Positions 43,371-54,709 of a stretch of DNA of 64,000 nucleotides are shown piece after piece. The notes below the pieces were generated by a model, which was given only the letters and a program-made list of their open reading frames with translations, was not told the DNA's origin and searched no databases. The DNA comes from Poteriospumella lacustris (lineage: Eukaryota > Sar > Chrysophyceae > Chromulinales > Dinobryaceae). The position numbers and the translations under genes are program-made. The DNA is taken from the NCBI GenBank assembly GCA_008000375.1, contig SMOI01000049.1:62001-126000 (forward strand), written 5' to 3'. How positions within the stretch are numbered: the stretch's first letter is position 1; the number at the start of each line of letters is the position of its first letter.

Positions 43371-46300
43371 GTCGTTTCGCCTTCTGTGCATAGTACTTTT
43401 CTGTCTTTACAGCGCATCAGGTGGAAGACGTAAATCTCCCTCTAAGTGTACAATATACCCAGCGATGGCCACCGTCGATGCGGGCGGATGGGAAGGGTCT
43501 CCACACTAAACGAAAGCAACGCATACGAAAATGAATAGTAGAGCAACAAGCGCCTCGAGGGCGGGGGGGGGGGGGATGGACCGCGGCAAAACGTGACTTA
43601 AGAAGATAGATTGAGGGGGGATTTCGGAGCGGCAATGAGCGAAGGCCGGCCGCGCGGGGTGGAAAACAACGCGAAACAAGCGGCGGCGACGAGATGACGA
43701 GAGGCAGGCGCAGAGGGCAAACGAAGAAACGAGGCGATGACTCGCAGCTCGCGGACACAGAAATGTACTTCAGCGATGAGGCGAGAACACCGACACCACC
43801 GATCCCAACGAAAAACAAATGCGAACCCAAAGCAGCACACAGCTGAAGACGAAACAAAACAACCGAAGGGCAACGCTCAGCGATGGACACAACAACCTCC
43901 ACAGGAATTGCGCGAGGCTCGGTGACAGATATTGATGGGGCGAGTCGATGCGACGCAGCGAATAACGCGCAGCACGACGACGGTACACCCCGCGTTCAAC
44001 CCTTACTGGCGATCGAACGGGGCCACCGCCGTGCGTCGCTCGCAATGCGTCGCTCGAGACTGCAACACCACGCAACGTTGCGCGACGCGAGAAAGACGCC
44101 AGCCACAGCGGCAAAAATAAAAAAAAACCGAAAGAACAAGTGCGACGCATGACACAGCCGGCGGCACGGTGAGTATTGATGGCCGATGAGCGCACCGGTG
44201 CCGTCGGCGGATCACCACGTCGCAGAGGGCGAGATGTACAACAGTTGGTAAGTCATCTGGGGAGTCAGAGATCATATTGCTGAAGCGATATTGGCGGCAG
44301 AGCCCCAAGAACACTCGACGAGTACAATGAACAGCGGCGAGGGAGCGACAAAAAACAGTGCAAAACCAAATACGTCACGGGTCCCACTGCCGCACAGGAC
44401 GGCGCAGCGACCCGTGCGCGTCTAAAACATACTACAAAAGACTGAACAACGGTGCGGCGGGCTGTGTCGCAGGGAACAGGGGCGACACAGCCAAATGCGC
44501 AACGCAAAAGACTCACACACGACACACGAAACGAAACGGTGGGGACGCCCAGCAATCGACGAAGACTCACGGCGACACGAGCGGGGAAGGGGCAGGGAGG
44601 AGAAGTGTTGAAAGCAGATGGGGACGAGATGGCGATGCGTCGGATGGGAGATGCGATGATGAGGTGACGCAGCCACGAAACGAAAAGGAGATTGAGGCAC
44701 CGCCGGGGCGACACGGTGCGCCCCACGCCGCTGTCAACGAGGCGACAGCAGCGCGTGACACACGCGACGTCGGCGCGGACGGCGAAAGAAATTATGACAC
44801 CGGCAGACGAGAGGAAGCGAACGAGGCAGAATGTAAACGAGAGCGAACAAATGGAGGCGACAGAGTCGATGATAATGCGCGTGGTGGGGGGGGGGCGAAC
44901 AAAGCGCAACGAATTCAACCAACAGACGACAGACGAAGATTGCAGCGTAATTTATCTAGAAACGCACACGCCGCCGCCCCAAACAGCGCACGGGCAGTGG
45001 CGGGAAGGTGTTCGGACAGCGACAGAGTGAAGACGATCGGAACCGACACGGCGCGGAGCGAACAAGAAAACTGAGACAGTTCAAGGCGCCGCCGCTCGCA
45101 CCGTTGGCCCCGCCGCGTGCGCTGATACACACAAAGGACAAGGGGGCGGGGGCGTGTAAGGAGCGGAGCGGCGCCCAGGACACGAAAAAACAGTGACGAA
45201 ACCAATAGCATTCACGAAACAGCGGCGAGCGCGCGACGCGACGACGGTGGCGACGACAAAGCACGAGGCACACCAACACGCCGCGCGGCGCATAACAAAT
45301 GACAGCAAAGACACAACGCGCAGAAGAGCACAGATTAGCGCCCCATCTACGAGAACCGGTGGCGTTAAGAAATGAACGGAGACGCCCAAACGGCACAACA
45401 GCTCGACACAGCAGCCCGAGGAAGAGCAGGCCGGGACGCGCGCACGCACACACAGTGCGCACGCCCCGGCGACAAGAGATTAAGAAGACAAGCAGCGGCG
45501 AGAGACGCGGCGCTTTCGATTCAATTAGTTGTCAATGAGACGCTAACGAACCAGCAATACAAAACACTACCGACAACCGATGAAAAGGCACCGCGCGCGA
45601 CGTCGCTACCCACCGTGGCACCACGCCACAGCAACAGCAGCCGTCGACGCGGCCGAAGAAAACACGAACGGAGGGAGGAAAACCAGCAAAAACCAACGAA
45701 CAAACTGGGAGATTGGACAACGTATCACGATTTGAAGAAGAACCGCGGGAGCTACCACAGCGGCACCCGCAATGTGGAGAATAGACACTGCGTCTCAGCG
45801 CGGGGAGATTCACGACAGACAGCGCGCAGACGTTTAACGTGATATCGATCGGGGGATGAAAGGCTTGACGCGCAGCGGTGCGCACTGGGAGGAGGGAGGG
45901 GCGTTGAATGTGCCATGGAACGGTACCGCCCCGCCGCCCCAGCGGCACCGCTGAGACAAGAAACGAATCAGACCAATACAGCGACGAAATCAAGAGGGTG
46001 ACGACGTCGACGTTTACGCGGTCACCACAGCGCACACCGCGGGGACACAACAGCGCCGACGATGATGAGGATGACACTGCTGCGCCCGACGGTGACGAAA
46101 CAAAAGCAAAACAGCGGCGGGTGGCGACGGGCGGCAGCAGATGCAACAGCGAAAAGAGACGACGAGCGTGGCGTGCAACACGAGGACGACTCGTCGGCGG
46201 GGAGCAAACGACAGCAGGACGACGCAGGGACAGCGATAGAGCAGAAAGAGCAACAGAGACGGTGGCGTGTATCGCCGCACACGGCGCGGCATACAACCGC

Positions 46301-47624
46301 TGCGACCGCCACAGGGGCCGATCAGCGTCGTACGCTCGACACATCATGTGCGGGGACGTGTACAACGAAAAGAGTACCACTCGAACGAATCGAAAAACAA
46401 CGTAAGAAATGCAAGCGAAAGTGATACAAGGCCCCGCCGCGGGGGGGGGTGCGAACACGTCATCCGCACACAGCAAAGGTAACTTCATATTGTCGGTGCC
46501 GACACGACACCGCGACCCGCAAACACACAAAGGCGCGTCGGCAAACGAATACCCGTTGACAAAGTCGAACGCCGAAGAGGAGAAGGGACAGACGACGCGA
46601 AGAAAGAAAAGACGCGGGAGACAGAGAGTTGATCGTACAGCGAAGGTCACAAAGAACAAGAAAAGAAACGTCATATACCACAGACAGAGCGAGCAGAGCC
46701 TCACGGCGAGAGCACGCCCATGGGCGGATGGGCGGGGGGGGGGTAGAACACAAGGCGACAACAACAGCGATGACAGCGCAGAGCAACGGACTACTTCGGC
46801 AACCCAAAGGCACCACGAAACAACAACAGAAGCGTTTAACACCTACAAATGACAACTGCGAAGCACGCACGGACACAGGGAAATACACAACAGCGACAAC
46901 AACAGTCTGAGAGGCGAGCGAACGAATATGGACGCTGAGGCGGAGGGGGTGAGTGGCAATTAGAAAGAGGGAGAAAGAGAAAGGACAAACAACAGATAAC
47001 TGACAGCGCGTGACCGCTATGTAAGTTGGGGGAAACAGAGGATGAGAGGTTGGTGAGCGAATGAAAGCGCCCGGCGAACGGAGCACGGGCGGTTTCACTT
47101 CCAGAGGGAGGGACAAAGAAAGTGTGAGAGAAAGTGAGCGACTGTCTTCAAAGAGTAAGCGGGTTCGACCAGAAAGTAAGGGGAGATGGAGGCAGCCGAC
47201 CCCGCGACATTGATCTAGGTTTCCCATCGGGAAAGACGATGCGCGAGACGAAAATGTAACTTGATGCGAAGCGATGATAGAAAAAGCAAGGGAAGTGTCA
47301 GAAACAGCAAGGATAGGGTGGAGGGGGCGGGGCGACGATGGCTTAAACGGACGCACCGCAGGTGAGAGAGGCAGAGAGCTCAGAGATTGAAACTGGAATA
47401 ACAAATAGTCATCGATTGGAGACGAAGCTGTTGCTGACAATACCACAAGAAAACCAATGCGAGGGTCAACCAGCACGATGATTAGCGGGTGACACGACGA
47501 GTATCCCGGGAAACGAACATGGGCACATGGATCCATGTAGTGATGAGGAACAAACGACCTACCCTTCTATTAATAACGGCAGAGATGGGGTCGGATAGGA
47601 GAGAAAAGCAAGAGAGAATTGGTA
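43371..47624. other. 4.2-kb strand-asymmetric, low-complexity region without a recognised gene
   Basis: The plus strand is purine/C-rich and T-poor (in 45241-45300, 3 T against 20 A), so the minus strand is pyrimidine-rich. Poly-G tracts lie near 43563, 44885, 46441 and 46733. Long frames on both strands (up to 436 codons on minus, 238 on plus) give biased, domain-free sequence and are best explained by the rarity of stop codons in such DNA. It lies immediately 3' of the minus-strand GAF-like gene; other genes in this half of the window also have pyrimidine-rich sense-strand 3' flanks. It may be a very long 3' UTR, a noncoding transcript or intergenic DNA. Confidence 0.6.
43563..43576 (+). 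repeat. poly-G tract
   Basis: A run of about 13 G on the plus strand just past DDX47. Similar runs occur at about 44885, 46441, 46733, 58283 and 61672. They could form G-quadruplexes or, in sense C-runs, bind poly-C proteins; also a sequencing-error hotspot. Confidence 0.8.
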
Positions 47625-49203
47625 TCATCGACTGTCGATAGCGCGTAAAGTCGCCGACAACGCCGATTTGCGGATGGAGAAATGTGGTGAGGAGGTGGCA
47701 CTGCTGCTGCCGCTGGCGAAGTTCAGTGAATTCTGATGTTCCGCGACCAGGGAACGAATGTTGACGTGGCTTGCAGACGACAGAGTGCTTGTAGATGACA
47801 GAGTGCTTGCAGACGACAATATGCTGGAGGTTTGGTAAAAGCTGGCCACAACGGTATTCTCCTCGTCGTCGTCGATTGGGGTTGTCCCGTTCAGATCGAC
47901 GTCGTCGATCTGTTTGGCCGCTTGGTGGGGCAGAGGAGACTTCATTCGCGAATTGTTTTTCCAATAGCGATCGTCGGTGGCCACCGCTTCGGCGTCGAAG
48001 TCCTCTGATAGGTTCGCACTGCTGCTACTACTACTGCTGCTGTCACTACTCAAACCACTACAAAACCCACTGGACGCAGCGATGCCATCCGCAGCTACGA
48101 CGGACACCTTATGGCTCGGAAGATTGATTGACTGGTTAATTGGCGGGGGTGGTCGCACGATGCCTCGACTATTGTGTTCAAGATGTCGCAGGCCCGGACG
48201 AGGAGAACCTCGCGGAGTGGACGGATACGCAAGACCACCTCCCATCAGTCGCTGTGTCCATGACGCTGTGTCCTCGTCCATGTTTTCGGAGTATTGCTGC
48301 GGGACAGACGACATCTGTGACTCTTGTCGATCATGCAACTTTAAAGGTGACACCACTGTAGACATCACAGGAGAGGCGACCTGGGATAGTGACGGTGACA
48401 CAAGTGTCGACATGCACGGTGAAGACAGCGCAGAGATCTGTTCGGGTTTGCACTTGACCGTGTGATGCAGCGATCGCAGCGATGCATCGATTTTGAAATC
48501 GAAGCTTCGACTCGCCGATCTGAATTTGTTCATTGTGTTGATGGCAACCGACCAAAAGTGTTCGGAGGACGCGAAGGACTCAGGGGCCCGCCAAATCTGA
48601 ACGAACTCGCTCCACGCCTCCGTGACTTCGACAAGCGGCATCTTCAGCGTCTCCAAAAACTGCAACCGAAATTGAATGAACTCAAAATCATCGGAGACGG
48701 CCTCTTCATATCGGCTTTGGAGACTTTCGCTGATTTGAGTGGCGACGTGCTCCAAGATCTGCAAATCGTTGATGCTAATTCGATCTTTCGTCGAGAGAGC
48801 GACAATCTTTCCGATGGTAAACTGCGACACAACGATATCTGCTGACACGACCCCAGGCGCATATACACTCATATTTAGGAGAGAGGACGCAGAATGTGAT
48901 GCGCAGCCAACTTTTGAACAGATGATCGGCTCCAATCCGTACACAACGATCGCTGCATCAGTCGCCTGTAAAGAAGCACCCAAATGTAAAACAACAGATA
49001 GGTCTAACGTAGGAAAGCGATCACACTACCTTGAAATGACGAGATACGATGTTCAAGAGCGGATCTACGGCTGCGTCGGTTCCCGATCCAAGCTTACAAT
49101 ACTTTACAATGCGACTGATTTGCGACGCTTCACTGCGGGGACTGAGTTGACTAAAAAATTCATCTTTCATGCTCTTGTACAACAATTCAGCAACCGTCGA
49201 CAT
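47625..49203 (-). CDS. GAF-like domain protein with Ser-rich tail
   Basis: Exons 49203-49030 and 48965-47625 (64-nt intron, GTAGTG...TTACAG) give 504 residues. The first 140 residues look like a GAF sensor domain: VDPLLNIVSRHFKATDAAIVVYGLE, then INDLQILEHVATQISESLQSRYEE, the usual GAF closing helix. A helical segment follows (FEFIQFRLQFLETLKMPLVEVTEAWSEF), then about 300 low-complexity residues with MSTLVSP/MSTVVSP repeats, a poly-Ser run and imperfect SSASTLSS repeats. Ligand and partner are unknown. The fold assignment is by pattern and moderate; the gene model itself is supported by the clean splice join. Confidence 0.6.
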
Positions 49204-49781
49204 TATTTTCGAGAAGATGCTGGGTGATGAATTTGTTTCGGATACGAAAGTGAAAGACTTTCACTAGGGCACACTTTGCAGAAAAAATTCTTCCAATGCC
49301 TGTCTTCGATCAAAACCACAAAGCCAAGAGCACTTCTTATTGCAACCCACAGTTGCGTGGCTCGTAAAAAAATATCAACATACAAGGTGTTGCGTGACCG
49401 AGACCGTGAACGTTTTCGTAGCCCAAGGCGTAGCCCAAGGATAGGAGGAGGCGACACGGTGGATAACCGTCACAGCTCACGTCATCACCCGCCACCGCCT
49501 CCGCCACTCCCGGGTCAAACGATGCCCTCGGTAGAGAGGAAAACCGAAGGAAATCCTTCATTTTCGGACATTTGAATTGAAGCGGAAATCCGAGAAAATG
49601 AAGAACCAATCTCGGAATAAATTGTTGTCATGATGACGACGACATATTTCATCAATGTCATGTACTGTAAACCATAAATGGACTCGTTAACCTGCGATTA
49701 CATTGCAGAGGCTGAGAGGACAAAGTTGTATTCAGTTGATGAGAAGTTCCAAAACAAGTAACTACCTATGAAGGTGCTGAA
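49204..49781. other. divergent promoter region, GAF-like gene / RNase gene
   Basis: 578 bp with no supported coding frame. It contains a GC-rich, CCGCC-repeat-like patch at 49485-49515 and is otherwise AT-rich near the RNase start. Confidence 0.55.
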
Positions 49782-52163
49782 ATGAAGTTGTTTATTTGGT
49801 TTATGGCGACGCTTTGTGCGGTCGACTGTTGGATGTTGCAGCACTCCCGGTCAACCCCATCAAGCAGAATATCTCCGAGAATAAGTAGGTTCATGAGTTT
49901 ATATGCATCAACACAAGAAGACGATATTGAGCATGTTAGTGCCACTCTTCGAGAAGTCTTGCAACGCCGTGACTATGATCCGCATCTGTCAGACGTGGAG
50001 CTCCAACCTGGTCTCCCGCCGATTCGTGTCCAAACAAAGGAGTTGATTCAACGCGCAGTGCCTCTAACTCGCGATTGCCCAGTGGAATACATTAACAAAG
50101 GGAAGCTCCAGTTCGGCAATGTGATGGAGGGCACAGAGGAAGGCCGGTCGGTGACCTTGCGATCAGCGATCGGCGACGTCCTCAAATTGGACAAAGCTCA
50201 ACTTGTCGCCGTCTGGGCAGAGCTAAGCGACGAAAACCCACCAGTTACAACTGAGGACTGGGCTGAGGTCACAGGAGATGCGTTACAGCTCTTGCGGCGC
50301 CTACCGCAGCGGAAGGCGGACATGACCGACTTTTGGCAGACGCTGCAGCATCAGCACCGGGTCAGCAAGAAGGACTCATCGTTCGCTATCGATTCACAGG
50401 ATTTGAGTATCTTCGTGTTCCAAGGGCACAAGTTCTCGTCGTGGCTAGATCCTTCTAGTTTCTTGACCGACAGCGTGTGCGTCAGCTCCGCCGCACAGCG
50501 CATGGCAATGGCATGGCTGCTATACCACGACGATGTGCACTTCAAACGCCGCCCTTCGGCCCACGCTTGGCCTGAAGACGCCACCCACGACGAGTTACGA
50601 GATGGAGAACATCTAAATGTGCCTATGGGGAATCAGCCGGCTGCCTATGTGGTGGAGGGTGGCTACCGCGTCCTTGACGAGAGCATCGTGCGGTTCCGCG
50701 AGAACGAGATCTTCCAGCAGTTCCTCGATCACCACCACTCGACAGACAAAGCTTCCATTGTGGACCCTGTGACTTCCGAGTCGAACTCTCCGTACCGCCA
50801 GAGCATCGTGCAGCGATACACACGCGACTTGGAGCTGTACGCCGTCGCGTCGCTGTCGCAGCCGCTCCTCCCACCGCCGAAACACCTAGCAGCTGTGCTG
50901 AAACGCCACGTAGTTTCTTCTACCCCTCCATCAGCATCACCGACCTGTGCAGCGGCGATGCGCATTCTGCACGCGCTGGGTCGCGACATGTCGCAGCTGT
51001 ATCGCCCCATCGACATTCCCGCCGTCGCGGACACCGAACTGCGGTCCCCGGCAGGTGCCTTTTGTGCGTTACCCGCTCAAGTCCTCAACCTTACGCCGTG
51101 GGCCAGTGATCTTCTCGCCGCCGCTCAGGAGCTGAGTGACCGTTTACGCACCAGACGCACGGTGGAGCTGCCCAATACGCCGCTACCGAGGGCCAGCGGC
51201 AAACGCAACAGCCTCGGCGCGTTCGACTTCCGCGGAGCGGCTCACCCACCGCTGTGTCTGGACGCAGCTGGCACCGACTTTGCGGACGACGCCTTCCAGT
51301 GGCACGAGGAGAGCGGCGAGCTTCTAATTCACGTGACGGACGTGCCGCTGTTTCAACCGCAGCGCGACTGCGACCGTTTGCGCCGATGTGCACAGGAGCG
51401 ACTGTTGTCGTGCTACCTGCCCTCCGGACCGGTACACATGCTGCCACCCACCGCGCTACACGCACTGTCGCTTGCTGCTGCTGAAGCTGGCGCAGAGGCG
51501 GTCAACGAGGTGCTGACGGTGGCCGTGCGCATCGACGAGTCCGGCGCGATCGCTTCGACGCGCGTCTTTCCCGCGTGGATTGGACCTGTCACGAAGTTGT
51601 CGTTGACCCAGGCGGCCGCACTGCTGAATAGCCGCCAGGATGAAGTGGTGGGGGCCTCGACACGTGTTATACAGTCACTCCGCACGGTGCAGCGATGGGT
51701 GCACCGGCTGCTTCGCCGCGATGGCTTCTGGAACAGCAACTTCGCCGTAGCCACAGAGGACGACGGTGTAGAGGCGGGAGCAGACGACGTCTACCCCATT
51801 CTGAACACCGTTCTGTCCCTGTACGCCAATGCGACGTACGAGATGGCGGCGCAGCAGGCCCGTCTGCCGGTGCCTGTCGCGTGGGAGCACTGGGACCGAC
51901 ACGGCGATGGCGCGACACATGGCCCGCGCGTCCGTCGCTTCGCCTCGCAGCCGTTGCGATCGTACGTGTCCCTGCTCCAGCAGCGACAAGTGAAGGCCGC
52001 GTTGCGACGCGACTTGAGCACCTCGCGACGCGATTGCATCGCGGCCGTGATGCAGCACAATGACAAGCGGCGACAATTGTCGCGGCTGCTGAGTGGCCGA
52101 GCGGCATCCCGTAGCCACGGTCGGCAGACGACAGACGATGCGAAGGCGGAGCACCGCGGCTGA
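49782..52163 (+). CDS. divergent RNase II/R-family 3'-5' exoribonuclease with N-terminal targeting presequence
   Basis: 793 residues, one exon. The N-terminus has a short hydrophobic signal (MKLFIWFMATLCAVDC) followed by an aromatic-led, Ser/Arg-rich, acid-free stretch (WMLQHSRSTPSSRISPR), a layout seen in bipartite plastid presequences, although a simple organelle or secretory signal is possible. After a poorly conserved cold-shock-like part, the RNB domain begins near residue 485: Asp494, Asp499, Asp502 and Asp503 (LDAAGTDFADDAF), LLIHVTDVPLF, CYLPSGPVHMLPP, VRIDESGAIASTRVFPAW and RFASQPLRSYVSLLQQRQ. Canonical RNB has Asp-x5-Asp-x-Asp-Asp; here Phe500 sits at the second position and an Asp one residue earlier. 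No clear S1 domain at the end. Activity is therefore uncertain. Confidence 0.8.
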   Translation: MKLFIWFMATLCAVDCWMLQHSRSTPSSRISPRISRFMSLYASTQEDDIEHVSATLREVLQRRDYDPHLSDVELQPGLPPIRVQTKELIQRAVPLTRDCPVEYINKGKLQFGNVMEGTEEGRSVTLRSAIGDVLKLDKAQLVAVWAELSDENPPVTTEDWAEVTGDALQLLRRLPQRKADMTDFWQTLQHQHRVSKKDSSFAIDSQDLSIFVFQGHKFSSWLDPSSFLTDSVCVSSAAQRMAMAWLLYHDDVHFKRRPSAHAWPEDATHDELRDGEHLNVPMGNQPAAYVVEGGYRVLDESIVRFRENEIFQQFLDHHHSTDKASIVDPVTSESNSPYRQSIVQRYTRDLELYAVASLSQPLLPPPKHLAAVLKRHVVSSTPPSASPTCAAAMRILHALGRDMSQLYRPIDIPAVADTELRSPAGAFCALPAQVLNLTPWASDLLAAAQELSDRLRTRRTVELPNTPLPRASGKRNSLGAFDFRGAAHPPLCLDAAGTDFADDAFQWHEESGELLIHVTDVPLFQPQRDCDRLRRCAQERLLSCYLPSGPVHMLPPTALHALSLAAAEAGAEAVNEVLTVAVRIDESGAIASTRVFPAWIGPVTKLSLTQAAALLNSRQDEVVGASTRVIQSLRTVQRWVHRLLRRDGFWNSNFAVATEDDGVEAGADDVYPILNTVLSLYANATYEMAAQQARLPVPVAWEHWDRHGDGATHGPRVRRFASQPLRSYVSLLQQRQVKAALRRDLSTSRRDCIAAVMQHNDKRRQLSRLLSGRAASRSHGRQTTDDAKAEHRG

Positions 52164-52376
52164 CCGCTTCGAGTAATGTCGGCAATTCGTATTTACAGTC
52201 ACGAGACACGCCGCTCTGCGCGATGAGCAGTGGAGGCGTCGGCAGCGCGACACAGAGACGACGGACACCACCCGACGCAATACACGGAAGGGACGGGTCG
52301 TCGTAAATCAATGCAATAACTGACACAAATATGGATTCTACGCTATGTACAGAGCACGCCCAACAAGGCGGCCGGG

Positions 52377-53054
52377 TCAAATGTCGGAAAAGGACAACAG
52401 CAGCGCGGCTTCCGTGACGGAGACGTTGCGGCCGCTACTTTGGCCCGCCACTTGGACAGAAAGGGCGCCATCAGTAACTGCAGAAATAGAACGGCTGTCC
52501 TCGCCAAAGAGAAGCGCAATACCATCAGTATCCGCTGCACTGTCGGCGGTGCTCTCGTCGAGACAGACAGCCCCGGTGGTGTCCTCTTTTCTGCCTGGAA
52601 AAGTTATATCTACATACTCGACGAAGGTCACACGGCGTCTACGTCGTCGCTTGTGTCGTCCACGGCCATCGTCGTGGTCGTCTTCGTCCATTTCGTCGAG
52701 ACGAGGTTGGCAGGCAACCGGCGTCTCCACGACGTTGTGATAGCTGACCTCACTCATCTCGCTTCCCGCTGACGCTGCACTATCTGCGCGATGACGCTGG
52801 GAACATAATTGCTGCGCGATAGTTCCTGACGAGCGTGCGGTTGCAGACGAACTGACAAAGCCCTCTGCAGGCGGCACTGAGATAGGTGGCACCTTGAGAA
52901 ACCTTCGCTGTGGTAAGTATCGCACCCATTTCGGAACTTCCTCAGCATCGTCACATTCTTCAAACAATGTTCCATTTTCGAAGTCTTCAGTTCGTTCTTT
53001 CTCATCGGAGGAACTGTCTTCCTCATCACTACTGTCCACTCGTCGTCGTTTCAT
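52377..53054 (-). CDS. acidic, disordered protein with basic cluster, probably nuclear; unknown
   Basis: 225 residues from the ATG at 53054 (MKRRRVDSSDEEDSSSDEKE); an alternative ATG lies 11 codons upstream. There is an acidic Ser-rich head, a short conserved-looking stretch (VPKWVRYLPQRRFLKVPPIS), then an acidic run followed by an arginine-rich cluster (KRRRRRRVTFVEYVDI) resembling a nuclear localisation signal or a protein-phosphatase-1 docking region (RVTF fits the RVxF motif). No enzyme domain. The PP1-docking idea is inference from a short motif. Confidence 0.55.
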   Translation of the reverse strand: MKRRRVDSSDEEDSSSDEKERTEDFENGTLFEECDDAEEVPKWVRYLPQRRFLKVPPISVPPAEGFVSSSATARSSGTIAQQLCSQRHRADSAASAGSEMSEVSYHNVVETPVACQPRLDEMDEDDHDDGRGRHKRRRRRRVTFVEYVDITFPGRKEDTTGAVCLDESTADSAADTDGIALLFGEDSRSISAVTDGALSVQVAGQSSGRNVSVTEAALLLSFSDI

Positions 53055-53473
53055 GGCACCACTTTCACTGCAAGCACAACCGTGCACACATAATCTTTCA
53101 ACTCTCGTCGTAAGGGCGATAGATGAGTATGATGGCGTTGACGAGATTGTTTACGTTGTGTTTGTCTTACATGCTCATCACGGTCATCTCGGTGGTGCAT
53201 TTGAACACTTCGTCGATGGCGACCGTGCTATCTACCTAGATCATGGGGTGGTTGTGACTCTGGGTTTAGTGGGCTGGCGCGCGTGGGCGGTCCAAGCGTC
53301 TGTCGGTGCATCGGCCTCTCAGCCTGAGAGCGATCGATTCTCTCAGCTCTCAGCAGCCGCGTGCGATAAACCATGAAGGTAAAAAGATACCCATACCGGC
53401 CCGGGTCACATAGCTATTGCTACAAAATCTACTGACGACCTTCGAACTCGTTATACCCCAATATTCCTGAAGA
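53055..53473. other. divergent region between the acidic protein and PH-domain genes
   Basis: 419 bp. The plus strand is open at about 53100-53376 with a non-random look (VVRAIDEYDGVDEIVYVVFV), but without a start, splice partner or homologue, so no gene is called. Confidence 0.4.
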
Positions 53474-54709
53474 ATGGCTGGTGTTTTGCGCGACGTTTTG
53501 GATCAGCAAGCTCCTGGAGTTTTCTTTGGCGAAGGAGCTAAAGGCCTTTCTTACGCCAATGTGTACAAGGAGGGCCACCTTCTGAAGTTGGGCAGAGGTC
53601 GTGGCTTGATCTCTTCTATTATGGGCAAGAAATGGGCAGAGCGCTCCTTCAAGTTGTACGAAGACTTCCGCATGCAATACTGCGACGGGGATGTCTTGCG
53701 TGGCGAGTTCCCTATTGACGGCGCTAAAGCAGAAGCTGTTGACGGCGAGAAGGCCGAAGGCAAAGAATTTGCCTTCGAAATTACAACGAAAGAGAGCGAG
53801 AAGATTCTCTTGGCCGCGAAGGACGATGCCGAGCGCCAATCGTGGATCAAGGCGGTCCAGGACGTGTCCTCGGGCAAGTTCAAGCTTCGCTTGCTGCTTT
53901 CCATGATTGCCCAGCAACTGAAGTTCCCCGAGGGGACCACTCTCAACATTGAAATCGACGAGCCGGCCCTGCAGAGTGTCATGAGTTCGGATGGATACAC
54001 TGCCGACCGCATGATCGAGATCGTAGAGGAGTACTTGAAGAGCTTGCACTCTCACGTTGCCCGCTATGTCGCTGAGGATGCTGTCTTCGCTGATTTGGCG
54101 CAGGGAAAGATGGACAAGCTGCTGATTCGTGTTCTTCCCTCGTCTGACAGCGACACGTCGAAGGGCTACTATCGCACGAAGTTCGTCAACGGCGAATTGC
54201 ATATTTTGTTCATCAAGGCGTGGACCAACGTCAACTACTTGGCCGAGGACTTGACCAGCGCCATTTCGGAAGGAGAGACTATCCCATACAAGGTCTACAA
54301 GTCCATTCGCATGCGCACACCGGTGATGCAATCGTATTTGACGTCCATGGAGACCATCTTGGGCATCACGGGCATCACCTACGACTACTGCGTGCCCTTG
54401 AACTTCCCCGCGATGGTTGCTGCTGACTACGGCGAGGAGCGCTTCGGTGAGATTTTCTTCGATGAGCATCTTCGCCAGTTGTGCCAGCAGTTGGCGTACA
54501 AGATCGGCTCGAACCCCTCGTTCAAGGACGCCTTCGTCGCGAAGTTCACCGCGAAGAAGATCATCATCCGCCCCGCCGCCGAGCCGGACATGGTGCAGAA
54601 CTACTACGACTCTTCAATTACGCCTGCTGGTGAACTGTTGATCGAATATCGTCGCTTCTGGTGCAACTTGAACAATCTGGGCCAGGACTTGGACGCCACT
54701 GTCCTGTAA
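53474..54709 (+). CDS. PH-domain protein, unknown function
   Basis: 411 residues, one exon. A pleckstrin-homology domain spans about residues 25-135: YKEGHLLKLGRGRGLISS, KKWAERSFKLYEDF, FAFEITTKESEKILLAAKDDAERQSWIKAVQ, with the family's near-invariant Trp in the last helix. The remaining 275 residues are predicted mixed alpha/beta with no domain I recognise (YVAEDAVFADLAQGKMDKLLIRVLP, FIKAWTNVNYLAEDLTSAI, YDYCVPLNFPAMVAADYG). Likely a membrane-phosphoinositide-binding adaptor of the cytosol. The codon use is strongly G/C-ending, suggesting high expression. Confidence 0.8.
   Translation: MAGVLRDVLDQQAPGVFFGEGAKGLSYANVYKEGHLLKLGRGRGLISSIMGKKWAERSFKLYEDFRMQYCDGDVLRGEFPIDGAKAEAVDGEKAEGKEFAFEITTKESEKILLAAKDDAERQSWIKAVQDVSSGKFKLRLLLSMIAQQLKFPEGTTLNIEIDEPALQSVMSSDGYTADRMIEIVEEYLKSLHSHVARYVAEDAVFADLAQGKMDKLLIRVLPSSDSDTSKGYYRTKFVNGELHILFIKAWTNVNYLAEDLTSAISEGETIPYKVYKSIRMRTPVMQSYLTSMETILGITGITYDYCVPLNFPAMVAADYGEERFGEIFFDEHLRQLCQQLAYKIGSNPSFKDAFVAKFTAKKIIIRPAAEPDMVQNYYDSSITPAGELLIEYRRFWCNLNNLGQDLDATVL

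Noticed and set aside
44358-45074. 238-aa plus-strand frame
   Set aside because: Low-complexity Arg/Thr/Asp/Ala-rich sequence from T-poor DNA; no start context, domain or splice partner.
45532-46842. 436-aa minus-strand frame
   Set aside because: Cys/Phe/Ser/Val-biased sequence without domain or homologue, explained by the stop-poor skewed composition of the region.
53429-54469. 346-aa minus-strand frame opposite the PH-domain gene
   Set aside because: Shadow of a strongly GC3-biased gene; the plus strand shows the PH-domain pattern.
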